This document shows positions 35,450 to 44,865 of a stretch of DNA of 64,000 bases, piece after piece. The position numbers were made by a program, and so were the translations under genes. Within the stretch, counting starts at the first letter, position 1. Each line of letters opens with the position of its first letter. The DNA is from Clostridia bacterium (GTDB lineage: Bacteria > Bacillota > Clostridia > Oscillospirales > Acutalibacteraceae): positions 60,866 through 124,865 of the forward strand of contig JAFSGB010000028.1 of NCBI GenBank assembly GCA_017434895.1, given 5' to 3'. Under the pieces are notes generated by a model. It was not told the origin of the DNA and searched no databases. It saw nothing but the letters and a program-made list of their open reading frames with translations.

Positions 35450-38263
35450 TTATTCGTCACTCACACCGTAAATGTAAACAGGTGAGCCGGAAAGAGGTAT
35501 GATAACCTCGCCGTTATTATCATCGTCCACATAATTTGTGGCGTTACCCATGGAATCTACAACCTTAAGAGTTCCGCCCTTTTTGGTGTAGAATTTAGTC
35601 GGGTCGGTTTCGGCCCACTGACTCTCCCAAGGTAAGGTTGGATTTCTTTCGGATACGCCGCCGGAAGAATTTTTCTTTCCGTTTGGAAGAACCTCTTGGT
35701 TAGACCACGCAACAACAACTTTGCCATGAAGATCTGTGTCAAGTGAGAAGGCTCTTACACCGCCAACCGACCAGCCTTGGTCATAATTGGGATCAATATA
35801 TGCACTGTTCTTTTTATAGCTTTCAAGCTGTCTTGTCATAATTGCAAAAGCTATACCTGCAGTCTTAGGTTTAATTATTCCATAGTAGTCATGCTCATTG
35901 AACTGACCGAAATACCACTCACGGTTGTCAAATGAACCGGATGAATAGGAAACACGGTCAAACATATTATAGTACTGAACCATATCGGCACCGTAGCCTA
36001 AGCAGATAGCACCTATACGAACGAGGTAATCGGCCTGTGTTCTGTAATCGACACCGGTGGGATTCCAAGGTACTGCTTGATATCCAACCTCGGTAAGCAT
36101 AAAGTCTGTTCTTGTGGGGTTGGTGGGGTTGAGTGCTCTTAGGTTAGTGTCCATTCTCTGCATTCCGGACTCAATCTGCCACAATCCGGCACCCCATTCG
36201 GGTCTGTACTGACCGTAGGTGTCTGGCATCTGAGGCGGTCCGTAAATGTGAGTATCAACTATATCAACCATTTCCCAAACCTTGCCGACAACCTTGCCCT
36301 CTTCGTTAAGATATCCGTTTACGAACTGCTTGAGCCAGTTGGGTGAGCAAGCAGAGTCTGGCGTAGGCAGATATCTGATATTGGGATATTTTGAAGTAAA
36401 TGCATTATATGTTGGCTCAAATAAGTATTTATGCCAAATCGGATACATTGCTTCTTCAGAAGGACCGCCTTCTTGCAGACATTGCAGGTTAAATTCGTTA
36501 CCGAATTCAACGGCTTCGAAATTTTCCTCCCCCAAGGTTTCAACCAATTTGGTGAACTTTGTGGTGATATTTTCTACGTAAGCTGGAATTTTTTCGGGTT
36601 CGCCGATTATATTGTCAATACTGTCATTACAAGAGCCAACCCAACGAACATTTGCAAGCCTTGCCATTTCCTCACCTAACCAGAAAGCGGTTGTCGAGGC
36701 ACCTATACGGTAGCAGGCTGTACCAACCTTTATCTGCAAACGTGCGGCTTCAATCCATTCATTCTGATTATTGTCATTACAATAAACCGAGTTTATACCG
36801 AAGGGATTGGTTTCCCAGTATTTATACTCGTAATCAGGCAAAAGTGCAAACGGGAACATCTCACGGTAGGTTGAATGCTCGGAAATTACATAAAGGTTAA
36901 GGTAATACATACCATATTTTCCGCCGACTGTTATCGTACGGTTCGCATCGGCATATTTGTAAACGGTATTGTCTATAAATACACCGGCATCAACAACATT
37001 ACCGTAATGGTCTCTTACATCATAACGCAGACTGAATTTTAAATCTTCCTCTATAAGGTTTGTTACGTTAAGATTTAACTTCGTGCTGTTGCCGACAACT
37101 ATGGTAGAATTATCGTCCGGCATATCAACAAGGGCTACACCTGCTGCAAACTGAGAATCCCAGCTCTTGAACAGTCCGAGATAGTCGGCGCTTTGATTGT
37201 TTTCAACCGAGGTATCAACGAAGCTGATGGTATATGCCACCTCGCAGTTTACTCCGCTAATTAAATCTTGCTCTACATTTCCGAAATAATCATATTTGTA
37301 TGGTAATATATTAATCGGGATTTTTTTGCCGTCATAGCTTTCAACAGAGAATGTGGTATGGCTGTTTTCGGACCTTACAAAGGTATACGCATAAATATCT
37401 TTAGAAATCTGATTTTTCATTACAAGACTGTCAAACTTTGTATATGGTTGGTCACCCGAATCTGGATAATGCCATGTTTCATTAACTCTTGCGGTGCTCG
37501 TTAAAGGTTGGGTAAGGAAAGTACGGTTTACTGTACTGTTATCGAGGTGTGTATTGGAATTTAAGCGAATGCGCATTTTAACATCAATGCCGTTATCCTT
37601 AAATATATAGGTAACCTCTAAGAACTCGTTGGTGGCACCGGAAGTAGTGAGCTCATAGTGTGCGATAATACAAGGCCAAGAGTCAAGCATATCCTCACGC
37701 CAATCGGTTAAAGCTCCGCTAACTAATACAGAGCCTCCGGTTGTTAAGCTTGTGATATTAATTCTGCCTGCGCCATTGAAAACGTCAATCATATCGCCAA
37801 ATTCGTCGCGGAAGGCTATGTATTCTTTATTATCGTTCGATATGCCGTAAGCGTAATTTTTACCCTTGTAAACATATTGGAAGTCGCTTTCCTTAGTAAG
37901 CTTTGAAAATTCGCGTCCACTTGCAAGCACAGAACCGCGAACCGGCTTGTTTGCTTCTTCTTCCTCGGGAGTGGCGGGACGGGTAACATTAACAACGGTC
38001 TGCTGTGTGTTGGAGCCGGGTGTTACAGCCGTATCACTGCCGGTGCCGTTGTTGAAATTATTGTCCTCTGTTTGGTCGGTCTCCCAGTCAGAAACCGTGC
38101 TGTCATAGTCGCTTTCGGTACTAGAGCTATAACCACCACCTGTTGATGTGGTTGAGCTAGTTTCCTGATCCTTGTCTTTGTCAGAACCGAAATCACAAGC
38201 ACAAACACTTAACAGAATAGTAAGCGACATTAAAAATGCTAGAATTCTTCTTAATGTTTTCAT
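35450..38263 (-). CDS. Clan GH-A-like glycoside hydrolase lipoprotein, paralog 2
   Basis: The start is the ATG at 38263, with GGAGG 7 bases upstream; an upstream in-frame ATG at 38308 lacks a site. This gives 937 residues. The signal peptide ends LLSVCAC, so C21 or C23 is lipidated and the protein sits on the outer membrane face. A Ser/Thr/Asp/Gln linker (26-100) follows. The rest matches paralog 1 throughout: beta region, Ig-like segment (LNLNVTNLIEEDLKFSLRYD, about 396-415) and a TIM-barrel-like domain. E590 in the EFGNE motif is the likely acid/base and E725 in MLTEVGY the likely nucleophile. It is the last gene of the importer operon, so it presumably trims the glycan at the cell surface for uptake. 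Confidence 0.8.
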   Translation of the reverse strand: MKTLRRILAFLMSLTILLSVCACDFGSDKDKDQETSSTTSTGGGYSSSTESDYDSTVSDWETDQTEDNNFNNGTGSDTAVTPGSNTQQTVVNVTRPATPEEEEANKPVRGSVLASGREFSKLTKESDFQYVYKGKNYAYGISNDNKEYIAFRDEFGDMIDVFNGAGRINITSLTTGGSVLVSGALTDWREDMLDSWPCIIAHYELTTSGATNEFLEVTYIFKDNGIDVKMRIRLNSNTHLDNSTVNRTFLTQPLTSTARVNETWHYPDSGDQPYTKFDSLVMKNQISKDIYAYTFVRSENSHTTFSVESYDGKKIPINILPYKYDYFGNVEQDLISGVNCEVAYTISFVDTSVENNQSADYLGLFKSWDSQFAAGVALVDMPDDNSTIVVGNSTKLNLNVTNLIEEDLKFSLRYDVRDHYGNVVDAGVFIDNTVYKYADANRTITVGGKYGMYYLNLYVISEHSTYREMFPFALLPDYEYKYWETNPFGINSVYCNDNNQNEWIEAARLQIKVGTACYRIGASTTAFWLGEEMARLANVRWVGSCNDSIDNIIGEPEKIPAYVENITTKFTKLVETLGEENFEAVEFGNEFNLQCLQEGGPSEEAMYPIWHKYLFEPTYNAFTSKYPNIRYLPTPDSACSPNWLKQFVNGYLNEEGKVVGKVWEMVDIVDTHIYGPPQMPDTYGQYRPEWGAGLWQIESGMQRMDTNLRALNPTNPTRTDFMLTEVGYQAVPWNPTGVDYRTQADYLVRIGAICLGYGADMVQYYNMFDRVSYSSGSFDNREWYFGQFNEHDYYGIIKPKTAGIAFAIMTRQLESYKKNSAYIDPNYDQGWSVGGVRAFSLDTDLHGKVVVAWSNQEVLPNGKKNSSGGVSERNPTLPWESQWAETDPTKFYTKKGGTLKVVDSMGNATNYVDDDNNGEVIIPLSGSPVYIYGVSDE

Positions 38264-38328
38264 AGGTTTACCTCCTATTATATATATATTTAAAGGCTTA
38301 AAAGCCAAATTTATTTTTCAGCATGGGC

Positions 38329-39282
38329 CTAACCAACAAGACCGGAACGTTCAACACCTTGAACGAAGAAACGTTGTACTGAAATGAATAAAAGTACAAG
38401 CGGTAATACGCAAAGCAGTCCGCCAACACTCAACAATAGCTGTGCTTCTGCGCCGGTACGGGTTTCCCAACCGCCCAAATAGTCACTTACGGAGTGCTGT
38501 AATTTGCTGAACACGTTTGCAAGTGTCCCTACTTGAGAATGAAAATATCCTGTATACAGGGTGTCGTTCCAATGCCAAATAAAGGAAAGTATGAAACACA
38601 TTACCATCGTTGGAATTATATTCGGAAGCATTATCGACCAGAATGTCCGGATCATTCCTGCTCCGTCAACCTTGGCAGCCTCTTCAAGCTCATAAGGAAG
38701 TGCACTAAAGGTTTGCTTTTCAATATAAATGTAAAGGCCGCTTCGAATTCCCATACCGGTAGCGGCTAGGGCTACGAATGTCCATATAGTATCAATAATA
38801 TTAATGCCCTCACCGTTTATCAAGCTTACAATTCCTAAAATATCAAAATACTGGAATTGTGTGTAAAGAGTAACTATGTAGGTTTGCGGCGGGATAAGTA
38901 GAGACGCCAGCACTAAAACAAATAGGAAATTCTTTACACGGCTCTTGTTTCTGGCAAAGCCGTAAGCAGAAATGGTGGTAACCGCAATCTGCAGAAAAGC
39001 AATCAAAAGGCAAAATGCTATTGTTCTGATAAGTGCCGGCCAATAATCCATCGTGAAAAGTGCAACTCGCAAATTTTCAAGGGTGAAATGCTTTGGAATC
39101 CACTTAACACTGAAGTCTTTTAAGTCGCCGGATTCCATGAAAAGCAGTGAAAGCTTGGTGAACAACGGTATTAAAATCATATAAGATATGCCGATTAATA
39201 AAAGAAGTCTTGCCAATGAAAAAATAAAGGGGACAACTTTTTTCTGCATGTAAGTTTTGTTAAAAAATGTTTTTACATTCAT
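38329..39282 (-). CDS. CUT1 sugar ABC transporter permease (MalG-type), importer A
   Basis: A 317-residue inner-membrane permease with about six helices. The EAA loop that docks the ATPase is ELEEAAKVDGAGMIRTFW, followed by SIMLPNIIP (about 205-230). It has a longer N-terminal cytosolic start (MNVKTFFNKTYMQKK) than its partner. GGAGGGGG precedes the ATG. It pairs with the permease at 39297-40217 to form one transmembrane pore; no ATPase gene lies nearby. Confidence 0.93.
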   Translation of the reverse strand: MNVKTFFNKTYMQKKVVPFIFSLARLLLLIGISYMILIPLFTKLSLLFMESGDLKDFSVKWIPKHFTLENLRVALFTMDYWPALIRTIAFCLLIAFLQIAVTTISAYGFARNKSRVKNFLFVLVLASLLIPPQTYIVTLYTQFQYFDILGIVSLINGEGINIIDTIWTFVALAATGMGIRSGLYIYIEKQTFSALPYELEEAAKVDGAGMIRTFWSIMLPNIIPTMVMCFILSFIWHWNDTLYTGYFHSQVGTLANVFSKLQHSVSDYLGGWETRTGAEAQLLLSVGGLLCVLPLVLLFISVQRFFVQGVERSGLVG

Positions 39283-39296
39283 AATTTCCCCCTCCT

Positions 39297-40217
39297 TTAT
39301 TCATCGTAACGGAACACAAATTTTGTAAAGATAAATGCCACGACTCCCAGAAGCAATGCAATTACCGCGAAGTAGAACCAACCCATCGCTGCTGAAACAG
39401 AGAATTGCAGTTTTTCAAAGGCCGTAGAATAAATCCTTTCCATTACGGCGTTTGCACCGGAGGTGAAGCTGTCTATAATTGTGTAAATAATGCAGGTAAG
39501 TATCATTGGGCTTACCATTGGGAAGGTAATCTTCCAGAAGCTTTCCCAACCGGTGGCACCCTCTACTGTTGCCGCCTCATAAAGAGAAGGCGAAATTGAC
39601 TGCATTGCAATTAAAAGAATTAATATCTGAATTGCAGAGAGTCCTATAATGCTGTAAACCTGATTTACAAGCGAAACCACCTGTTCGGAAATTTCGGTAC
39701 TGATTCCGGCACCTGTCATCCAATCGCTGAACTGAGAAACAAATGAGACTGTTGCTCCTTCTGCACCGGAATTCTTGTAATTGGAAAATACGCCCATATT
39801 TTTTTCAAGGGTATTGGTTTTCAGAGACAAAATTTCAAGCATAACGGGCATGAAAAAAATTACTCTGAAAACAGTTTTGCCCTTGAAATTTTGGTTTAAC
39901 ATAGATGCTATAAAGAAGCTGAAAATAATTATAAGCGGTGTTTTTGCCAAAACCTCAAGCAACGCTTTTACTACCATCTCTCTATATACCGTATCTACAT
40001 TAAATATCTGGTTATAGGAAGAAAATCCTGACAAGTGAATTCCGTAGCCCTCAGGTCCGCTGGAAACGTCCGAAACACTAAACAGGAAAGACTTGATTAC
40101 CGGAATTAAAAAGAAGAAAAACAAACCGTAAATGACCGGAATTAAAAATACATAGCTTTTTAAAATATCCTTGTTTTTTAGGCTGAGGCTTAACTTTGAT
40201 ACATTTGCTTTTTTCAT
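39297..40217 (-). CDS. CUT1 sugar ABC transporter permease (MalF-type), importer A
   Basis: A 306-residue permease with six helices and the EAA motif LYEAATVEGATGWESFWKI followed by TFPMVSP (about 215-240). An extended loop (about 120-170: TNTLEKNMGVFSNYKNSG) faces outward between helices. GGAGG lies 7 bases upstream of the ATG. It follows the DUF5696 gene by 10 bases and precedes its partner permease by 14, consistent with equal expression. Confidence 0.93.
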   Translation of the reverse strand: MKKANVSKLSLSLKNKDILKSYVFLIPVIYGLFFFFLIPVIKSFLFSVSDVSSGPEGYGIHLSGFSSYNQIFNVDTVYREMVVKALLEVLAKTPLIIIFSFFIASMLNQNFKGKTVFRVIFFMPVMLEILSLKTNTLEKNMGVFSNYKNSGAEGATVSFVSQFSDWMTGAGISTEISEQVVSLVNQVYSIIGLSAIQILILLIAMQSISPSLYEAATVEGATGWESFWKITFPMVSPMILTCIIYTIIDSFTSGANAVMERIYSTAFEKLQFSVSAAMGWFYFAVIALLLGVVAFIFTKFVFRYDE

Positions 40218-40227
40218 TCTTTGCCTC

Positions 40228-42705
40228 CTAACCTACTACTGAGAAGCTTTCTGCTTCTATAGTAACACCGTCAATCACTTGCGGTGTGTCCGAATAATTT
40301 ACATATACTGTAACATCGTTTGACCATTCTGTTTTTGCAAGGTCGCCGGATATTCTTGTGTGATTGATAATTGACGAGCCCGAAATTTTCTTTGCAAGGG
40401 CGGAATATTCCTTTGAATACTTTTCTGCTTGTTTAATCGTGCTCTTATAATTGTAGCAGTAATAATTCTCGTAATCGTTAACAATATCATCCGGCTTTTC
40501 ATAGTACCATGTATACTGAAGTCTGGCACCGATTTCAACAGCCTTTAGGAAGTGTTTACGGAAATAGCCTGTATCATTAAGCGGAGAAACGGAATAATCA
40601 ACACTTCCGCTTACAACTATTTGATAAAACGGAACTGAGTAATCCTCTATGCCGTATCCGCTGATATCGGTTGGTATACTTGTTATTTTTGAGAGATACG
40701 GAAGTGAGAAATAACTTCCCTTTTCAGCCGTAATTGCCATCTCAGACGAAAACTTTTCAAGATACTTCTGCATGTAAGCCTTGGCTTCGCTTCGGTCGGT
40801 ATCGCATTTTTCATTGAAATCGCTTGTAATGTTGTAACCCATATCGCTCAAATTGAGCTTTACGCCATCCAGCTTAGCGACTGATTTTAGCACCTTGTCC
40901 GCATATTTTTCAAGCTTACTTGGGGCCACCATATAAAACATTGACTCGTTTGCTTTTCTGGTTATAACATGATACCTTACATCGCGGGCAAATCCTCCGT
41001 TAAGACCGACAATGCGGTCTCCCCGCTTAAGCTTTGTTGCACTTTGCGGAGAGAAGGTAACCGACACGCTGTTTGCGGCCTTCTTTAATGCTGCAAGGTC
41101 TTTTTTACTGCCCAGCTTTGATTCAAGCTTTATACTATCGGCACTTTTCTGCTTTATACCACCTTCTAATGCGGATAGATAATTCACATCCACCTTTACT
41201 CCGTCAAGCTTTTCGAGTATTTTTTCTGCCTGCTTGTAGGTGGTGAAGGTCTCAGTCATTTTATAGGGGATACCCAGAAAACGCTTCGAAACAGTTGTAG
41301 TGCCGAAAAAGTTAACATCTAAAACCGAGGCATCTATCTTATTTCCCGTTGGTAAAACTTTATCCTTATTTAAAATGTCTCTGTACATAACTGCAAACTC
41401 GGAATAGGTTTTTGCCGTATCGGTAATATGATAATCTATCTGTATATCGGAAGCTAAAATCTTTTCGTTATATAACATGAACTTATCGTTCGAGTTTGAT
41501 GTGAGTGCTAAAAGCTCACTGCTGTAAAGATTGAAGAAAGGATAGATATAATTGTATGCATTCATTCTGCCTGCAATATCAGCACAAACACCGGCAGCCT
41601 CATAACCGGAGGTAATCGAAGCCAGATAGCCCGCTTTGCTGTTTGACATCGCAAATACCGGTAAAACAGAGTCCTGCGAATCTATTTCGGCATAATCGTT
41701 ATCATAAACCTTATCTGCGCCGAAAAATTCTTTCCAGTAGTTGTCTTCCTTTGTTTTGCCGTTATTGAGTTCAATAATGGCTCCGCAGCCGTCGGGAACA
41801 AGCATATAGCCGGTCTCCTCTGCTCCGCATGCACCAAAATACGGCAAAACACAAATACGTACAGGCTTGTAAGTATCGTAATATGTGATCTTTTCAGTGT
41901 CTACCGAAACACTAAAACCATCGCTAGTGAGCTTATAAACCAATTCGACCTCAAAATGCGGGTCAGGATCATAGGTGTTTATTATACCGTTATCGTCACA
42001 GTCTTTCTGCAAATCTTCTGAGGTGTAACCGGCTTTTGTAAAGCAGTCATAAAGACCTTGAAGAAGATAGGGCGGAATGTTCTGTCTGATATATATATCG
42101 TAATCCTTGATTGAAGGATACTCAAATTCAATAGCCTCAAAGGTTTCCTCACCGAGATCATCTCTTATGTAAAGCTTATAACGGCTAAGGAGCTTTTCTT
42201 GCTCTTCCTCGGTAAGCTTGGATAAAACGTTCTTTTCCATACGCTCTTTTGAAATTACCTCGGGGAGCATTTCCTTAACGATTACCTCTTTACCTAATGA
42301 ATATTTTACAGTAACCGACTTGTCTTCCTTTTTGAACTCAAGCTCGTTGCCCATTTCCACACCAAATGAATGACTGTCCATTTCGGTAAGAATTAGGCCT
42401 GAATAGTAGTACATAAATAACTGACTTTTTATCTTGGCACTGCTTTCTCCGCCTTCCTCGTCAGAAGCAGACGGATTGGTATACCATATATATCCTGTCG
42501 ACTTGTTTTTTAGTGCGGCAGAACCGTCATTCTTATTGAAAAGCAACTCAAATTTATCGTTTTCCAGCATCAATTCCATACCGTCGATTTGGGCAGTAGC
42601 CACCTCGTCGGTATCGCTCGGCTCTGCCGAGATTATAAAGCTGCCGGAAACGAAAAGTAAGGCCGCTGTCAGTAAGGCTATACTTTTTAGAAAAACTTTC
42701 TTCAT
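40228..42705 (-). CDS. Exported DUF5696-type protein
   Basis: I place the start at ATG 42705, where GGAG is 6 bases upstream, rather than the ATG at 42717; this gives 825 residues. A signal peptide (KSIALLTAALLFVSGSFIISA) is followed by a beta-rich N-terminal half (LLFNKNDGSAALKNKSTGYIWY in family style; YMLVPDGCGAIIELNNGKT near 305). The C-terminal half looks like a barrel (LNLSDMGYNITSDFN; GARLQYTWYYE; YENYYCYNYKS). I match it to DUF5696, a family of unknown function found beside sugar ABC importers in Bacilli and Clostridia. The Asp in LSDMGY and acidic residues in the barrel invite a glycosidase hypothesis, but no catalytic pair is certain. Confidence 0.75.
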   Translation of the reverse strand: MKKVFLKSIALLTAALLFVSGSFIISAEPSDTDEVATAQIDGMELMLENDKFELLFNKNDGSAALKNKSTGYIWYTNPSASDEEGGESSAKIKSQLFMYYYSGLILTEMDSHSFGVEMGNELEFKKEDKSVTVKYSLGKEVIVKEMLPEVISKERMEKNVLSKLTEEEQEKLLSRYKLYIRDDLGEETFEAIEFEYPSIKDYDIYIRQNIPPYLLQGLYDCFTKAGYTSEDLQKDCDDNGIINTYDPDPHFEVELVYKLTSDGFSVSVDTEKITYYDTYKPVRICVLPYFGACGAEETGYMLVPDGCGAIIELNNGKTKEDNYWKEFFGADKVYDNDYAEIDSQDSVLPVFAMSNSKAGYLASITSGYEAAGVCADIAGRMNAYNYIYPFFNLYSSELLALTSNSNDKFMLYNEKILASDIQIDYHITDTAKTYSEFAVMYRDILNKDKVLPTGNKIDASVLDVNFFGTTTVSKRFLGIPYKMTETFTTYKQAEKILEKLDGVKVDVNYLSALEGGIKQKSADSIKLESKLGSKKDLAALKKAANSVSVTFSPQSATKLKRGDRIVGLNGGFARDVRYHVITRKANESMFYMVAPSKLEKYADKVLKSVAKLDGVKLNLSDMGYNITSDFNEKCDTDRSEAKAYMQKYLEKFSSEMAITAEKGSYFSLPYLSKITSIPTDISGYGIEDYSVPFYQIVVSGSVDYSVSPLNDTGYFRKHFLKAVEIGARLQYTWYYEKPDDIVNDYENYYCYNYKSTIKQAEKYSKEYSALAKKISGSSIINHTRISGDLAKTEWSNDVTVYVNYSDTPQVIDGVTIEAESFSVVG

Positions 42706-42770
42706 ATTTATCTCCATTCTGCCACAGAAGTTGGATCTGTTTTAAATAAAAATTTATGGTGCCTTAAATA

Positions 42771-43397
42771 TTAAATTCTATAAGACAATTCTTTAACAAT
42801 GCTGCCCAACCAAAGCCATACCGTCTGTACCAAATTTCCGGCTAAAATTACCAAAACAATTATACCCGCCATTGCTACAACGGTTAAAATCAATGTTGCT
42901 ATACTTTTAATGCCGCTATACTCGTGAATAGACATATTTCCGACAAATAACAGGAATACTGCCCATACAATCGAAACTGCATTGAATAATGTGTAGAAGG
43001 TAGCCTCCTCGGCAACAAAGAAATAAGTTAAGGCTGTCAAAGGAATATTTACAAGTATAATCGGACACAAGGAATACATCAGCATCATAAAGATTTCAGA
43101 AAAGCTTCCTTTTCCGTCCATAAGGGTTGTGAGTGCCCAATTTGCTATGCAAAAAAGCACAACCAAAAGTACAATTGCAGCCGCTAAAAGTAAAAACGAG
43201 AATTTTGCCAACTGCTCAGACTGGAAATAGAATTCCGTTCCCACAATGCGATAGGTCATAGTTACTGTCAAAAGCAATAAGATAACCAATGCCGATTTAA
43301 CATTGCCCTTTTTTTCGCTTTTCATTACCCAAAATCCATCAATCGGGTGTGAAAAAATATAAAAAATATGTTTAAGACCTGCTACTAATTCTGACAT
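42771..43397 (-). CDS. Yip1-like integral membrane protein
   Basis: A 208-residue protein with about five hydrophobic segments and the start HIFYIFSHPIDGFWVMKSEKKGN, typical of the bacterial Yip1 domain family. The function is unknown. GGTG lies 5 bases upstream of the ATG. It lies between the NHL-propeller gene (4-base gap) and the DUF5696 gene (65 bases), a trio I recall recurring with sugar importers. A membrane scaffold role is a guess. Confidence 0.8.
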   Translation of the reverse strand: MSELVAGLKHIFYIFSHPIDGFWVMKSEKKGNVKSALVILLLLTVTMTYRIVGTEFYFQSEQLAKFSFLLLAAAIVLLVVLFCIANWALTTLMDGKGSFSEIFMMLMYSLCPIILVNIPLTALTYFFVAEEATFYTLFNAVSIVWAVFLLFVGNMSIHEYSGIKSIATLILTVVAMAGIIVLVILAGNLVQTVWLWLGSIVKELSYRI

Positions 43398-43401
43398 GTT
43401 A

Positions 43402-44859
43402 TCACCTGCTTCTCATTTGCTGCTTAGCGCGTTGTTTTTCCTTTCGTTTTTTGACAGATTCCTTAATTCTAACATAGAGATAGAAACCAGCCAAAACGAG
43501 GACTACTGTCATAATAATCCAAGAATTATTATAAATCCATTCGCTGCGAAGCTCTTGACGCGCATCGGAATACATATCCTTTGCATTGCATAGCTTAAAA
43601 TATTTTTTAGCAAGCTGATACTCGCCTGCTTCGAAATGACGGATACCAATCATCTTAATTGCCAGAGAGAAGTTTGAGTTATATTCCAAAACCCTTTCCC
43701 ACTGTTCAGTCGCCTTGTCATATTCAAGATTTGTTTGATACTTATTGGCAAGATGAATAGTGTCGGCATATTCGGTTGTTTTGAAAACCGTAATGGAAGC
43801 GCGATCAATATCTAAAGCGGCTATGCGGTAATCATCTAAATATGTAATAGCCGTCGGGTTTTTAAAGCCGCCCTGTTGAGCCGCCTTTGCCCCGAAGGTA
43901 TAAAGCAGATAACCGTCGTTGTTATAGGTATAAATCTTACCGTTTTTACGGTCTAAGCAAGAATATAGTCTGTCAGGACCTGCGGTAATATCTGAAAAGC
44001 TACTATCAATTTTGTTACCATTGATTTTCGAATTTGAAAGGGTACGGATAACATTGGTGCCACCGGGATTAGCACGCTTTACCATTGAATCATTAACAGC
44101 GGTAAAGGTAGTAATCATCAAGAAGCCGTTGGCATCAATATCTATACTCGAAAAATCCTGCGGAATCAAAGCAACCCTTGCTTTTCTCTGTTTTTTGGTA
44201 GAAAAATTACGCCAAAACAAATCCCACGCATCGGTGCTTACTTTATTTGCCGCAAAAAACGTTACAAACTCACCGTCGGGCCTAAGGTTTAAAATACCCT
44301 CATAGGTACCGTTACTAACAACATACAAGTCACCGTGAGTATCAACCGAAACCTTAGCAGGCTTGAACAAAAAGTTATCATCCAGTGCTACTGCAGTAGG
44401 AGTACCGATTTCATACTTGAAGATACCGTCAGCCTTGTTGAAAACCAAAATTCTGCTATGGTCGGTATCGCAAATATAAACACTGTCCTGTGTGACGGTA
44501 ATTCCCTGTGCAGTTGAAATGTCGATTTTTTCATCATTTATAATACAGTCAAAATGTGACTTGTACTGAAGGTTGGTGTCAATAACAACAACCCTTCCGT
44601 TACCGGCATCTAAAATATATATATCCCCATTGGTATCAGTATCAAAATCCGAAGGGTACAAAAAGTCGCCAATACCTAAATCCTTACCGTAAACCGTTGT
44701 TTGGGGTATATAGGCTTGAGGTGATTCGACAATACTTCCGTCAGCCTCAGAATATGTGAAATTTGTGTAAGGGATAACCGTGTCTTCAGCAGAAGCCGGA
44801 ACTGCGGTTACGCTGAATATTAAAGCTATGAATAATATTGAAACTAATAATTTTTTCAT
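43402..44859 (-). CDS. Membrane-anchored NHL-propeller and TPR protein
   Basis: This 485-residue protein has a signal peptide (about 1-24), then an NHL-type beta-propeller with repeats such as GDIYILDAGNGRVVVID, DSVYICDTDHSRILVF and YSCLDRKNGKIYTYN (about 65-365). A TPR-like helical pair follows (EYDKATEQWERVLEYNS, FEAGEYQLAKKYFKLCN, about 375-430). A C-terminal helix (IIMTVVLVLAGFYLYV, about 447-462) and a strongly basic tail (VKKRKEKQRAKQQ) hold it in the membrane with the propeller outside. Propellers of this kind bind proteins or glycans. It sits between importer B permeases and the Yip1-like gene, so it may be an importer accessory factor. Confidence 0.85.
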   Translation of the reverse strand: MKKLLVSILFIALIFSVTAVPASAEDTVIPYTNFTYSEADGSIVESPQAYIPQTTVYGKDLGIGDFLYPSDFDTDTNGDIYILDAGNGRVVVIDTNLQYKSHFDCIINDEKIDISTAQGITVTQDSVYICDTDHSRILVFNKADGIFKYEIGTPTAVALDDNFLFKPAKVSVDTHGDLYVVSNGTYEGILNLRPDGEFVTFFAANKVSTDAWDLFWRNFSTKKQRKARVALIPQDFSSIDIDANGFLMITTFTAVNDSMVKRANPGGTNVIRTLSNSKINGNKIDSSFSDITAGPDRLYSCLDRKNGKIYTYNNDGYLLYTFGAKAAQQGGFKNPTAITYLDDYRIAALDIDRASITVFKTTEYADTIHLANKYQTNLEYDKATEQWERVLEYNSNFSLAIKMIGIRHFEAGEYQLAKKYFKLCNAKDMYSDARQELRSEWIYNNSWIIMTVVLVLAGFYLYVRIKESVKKRKEKQRAKQQMRSR

Positions 44860-44865
44860 CAGCGT

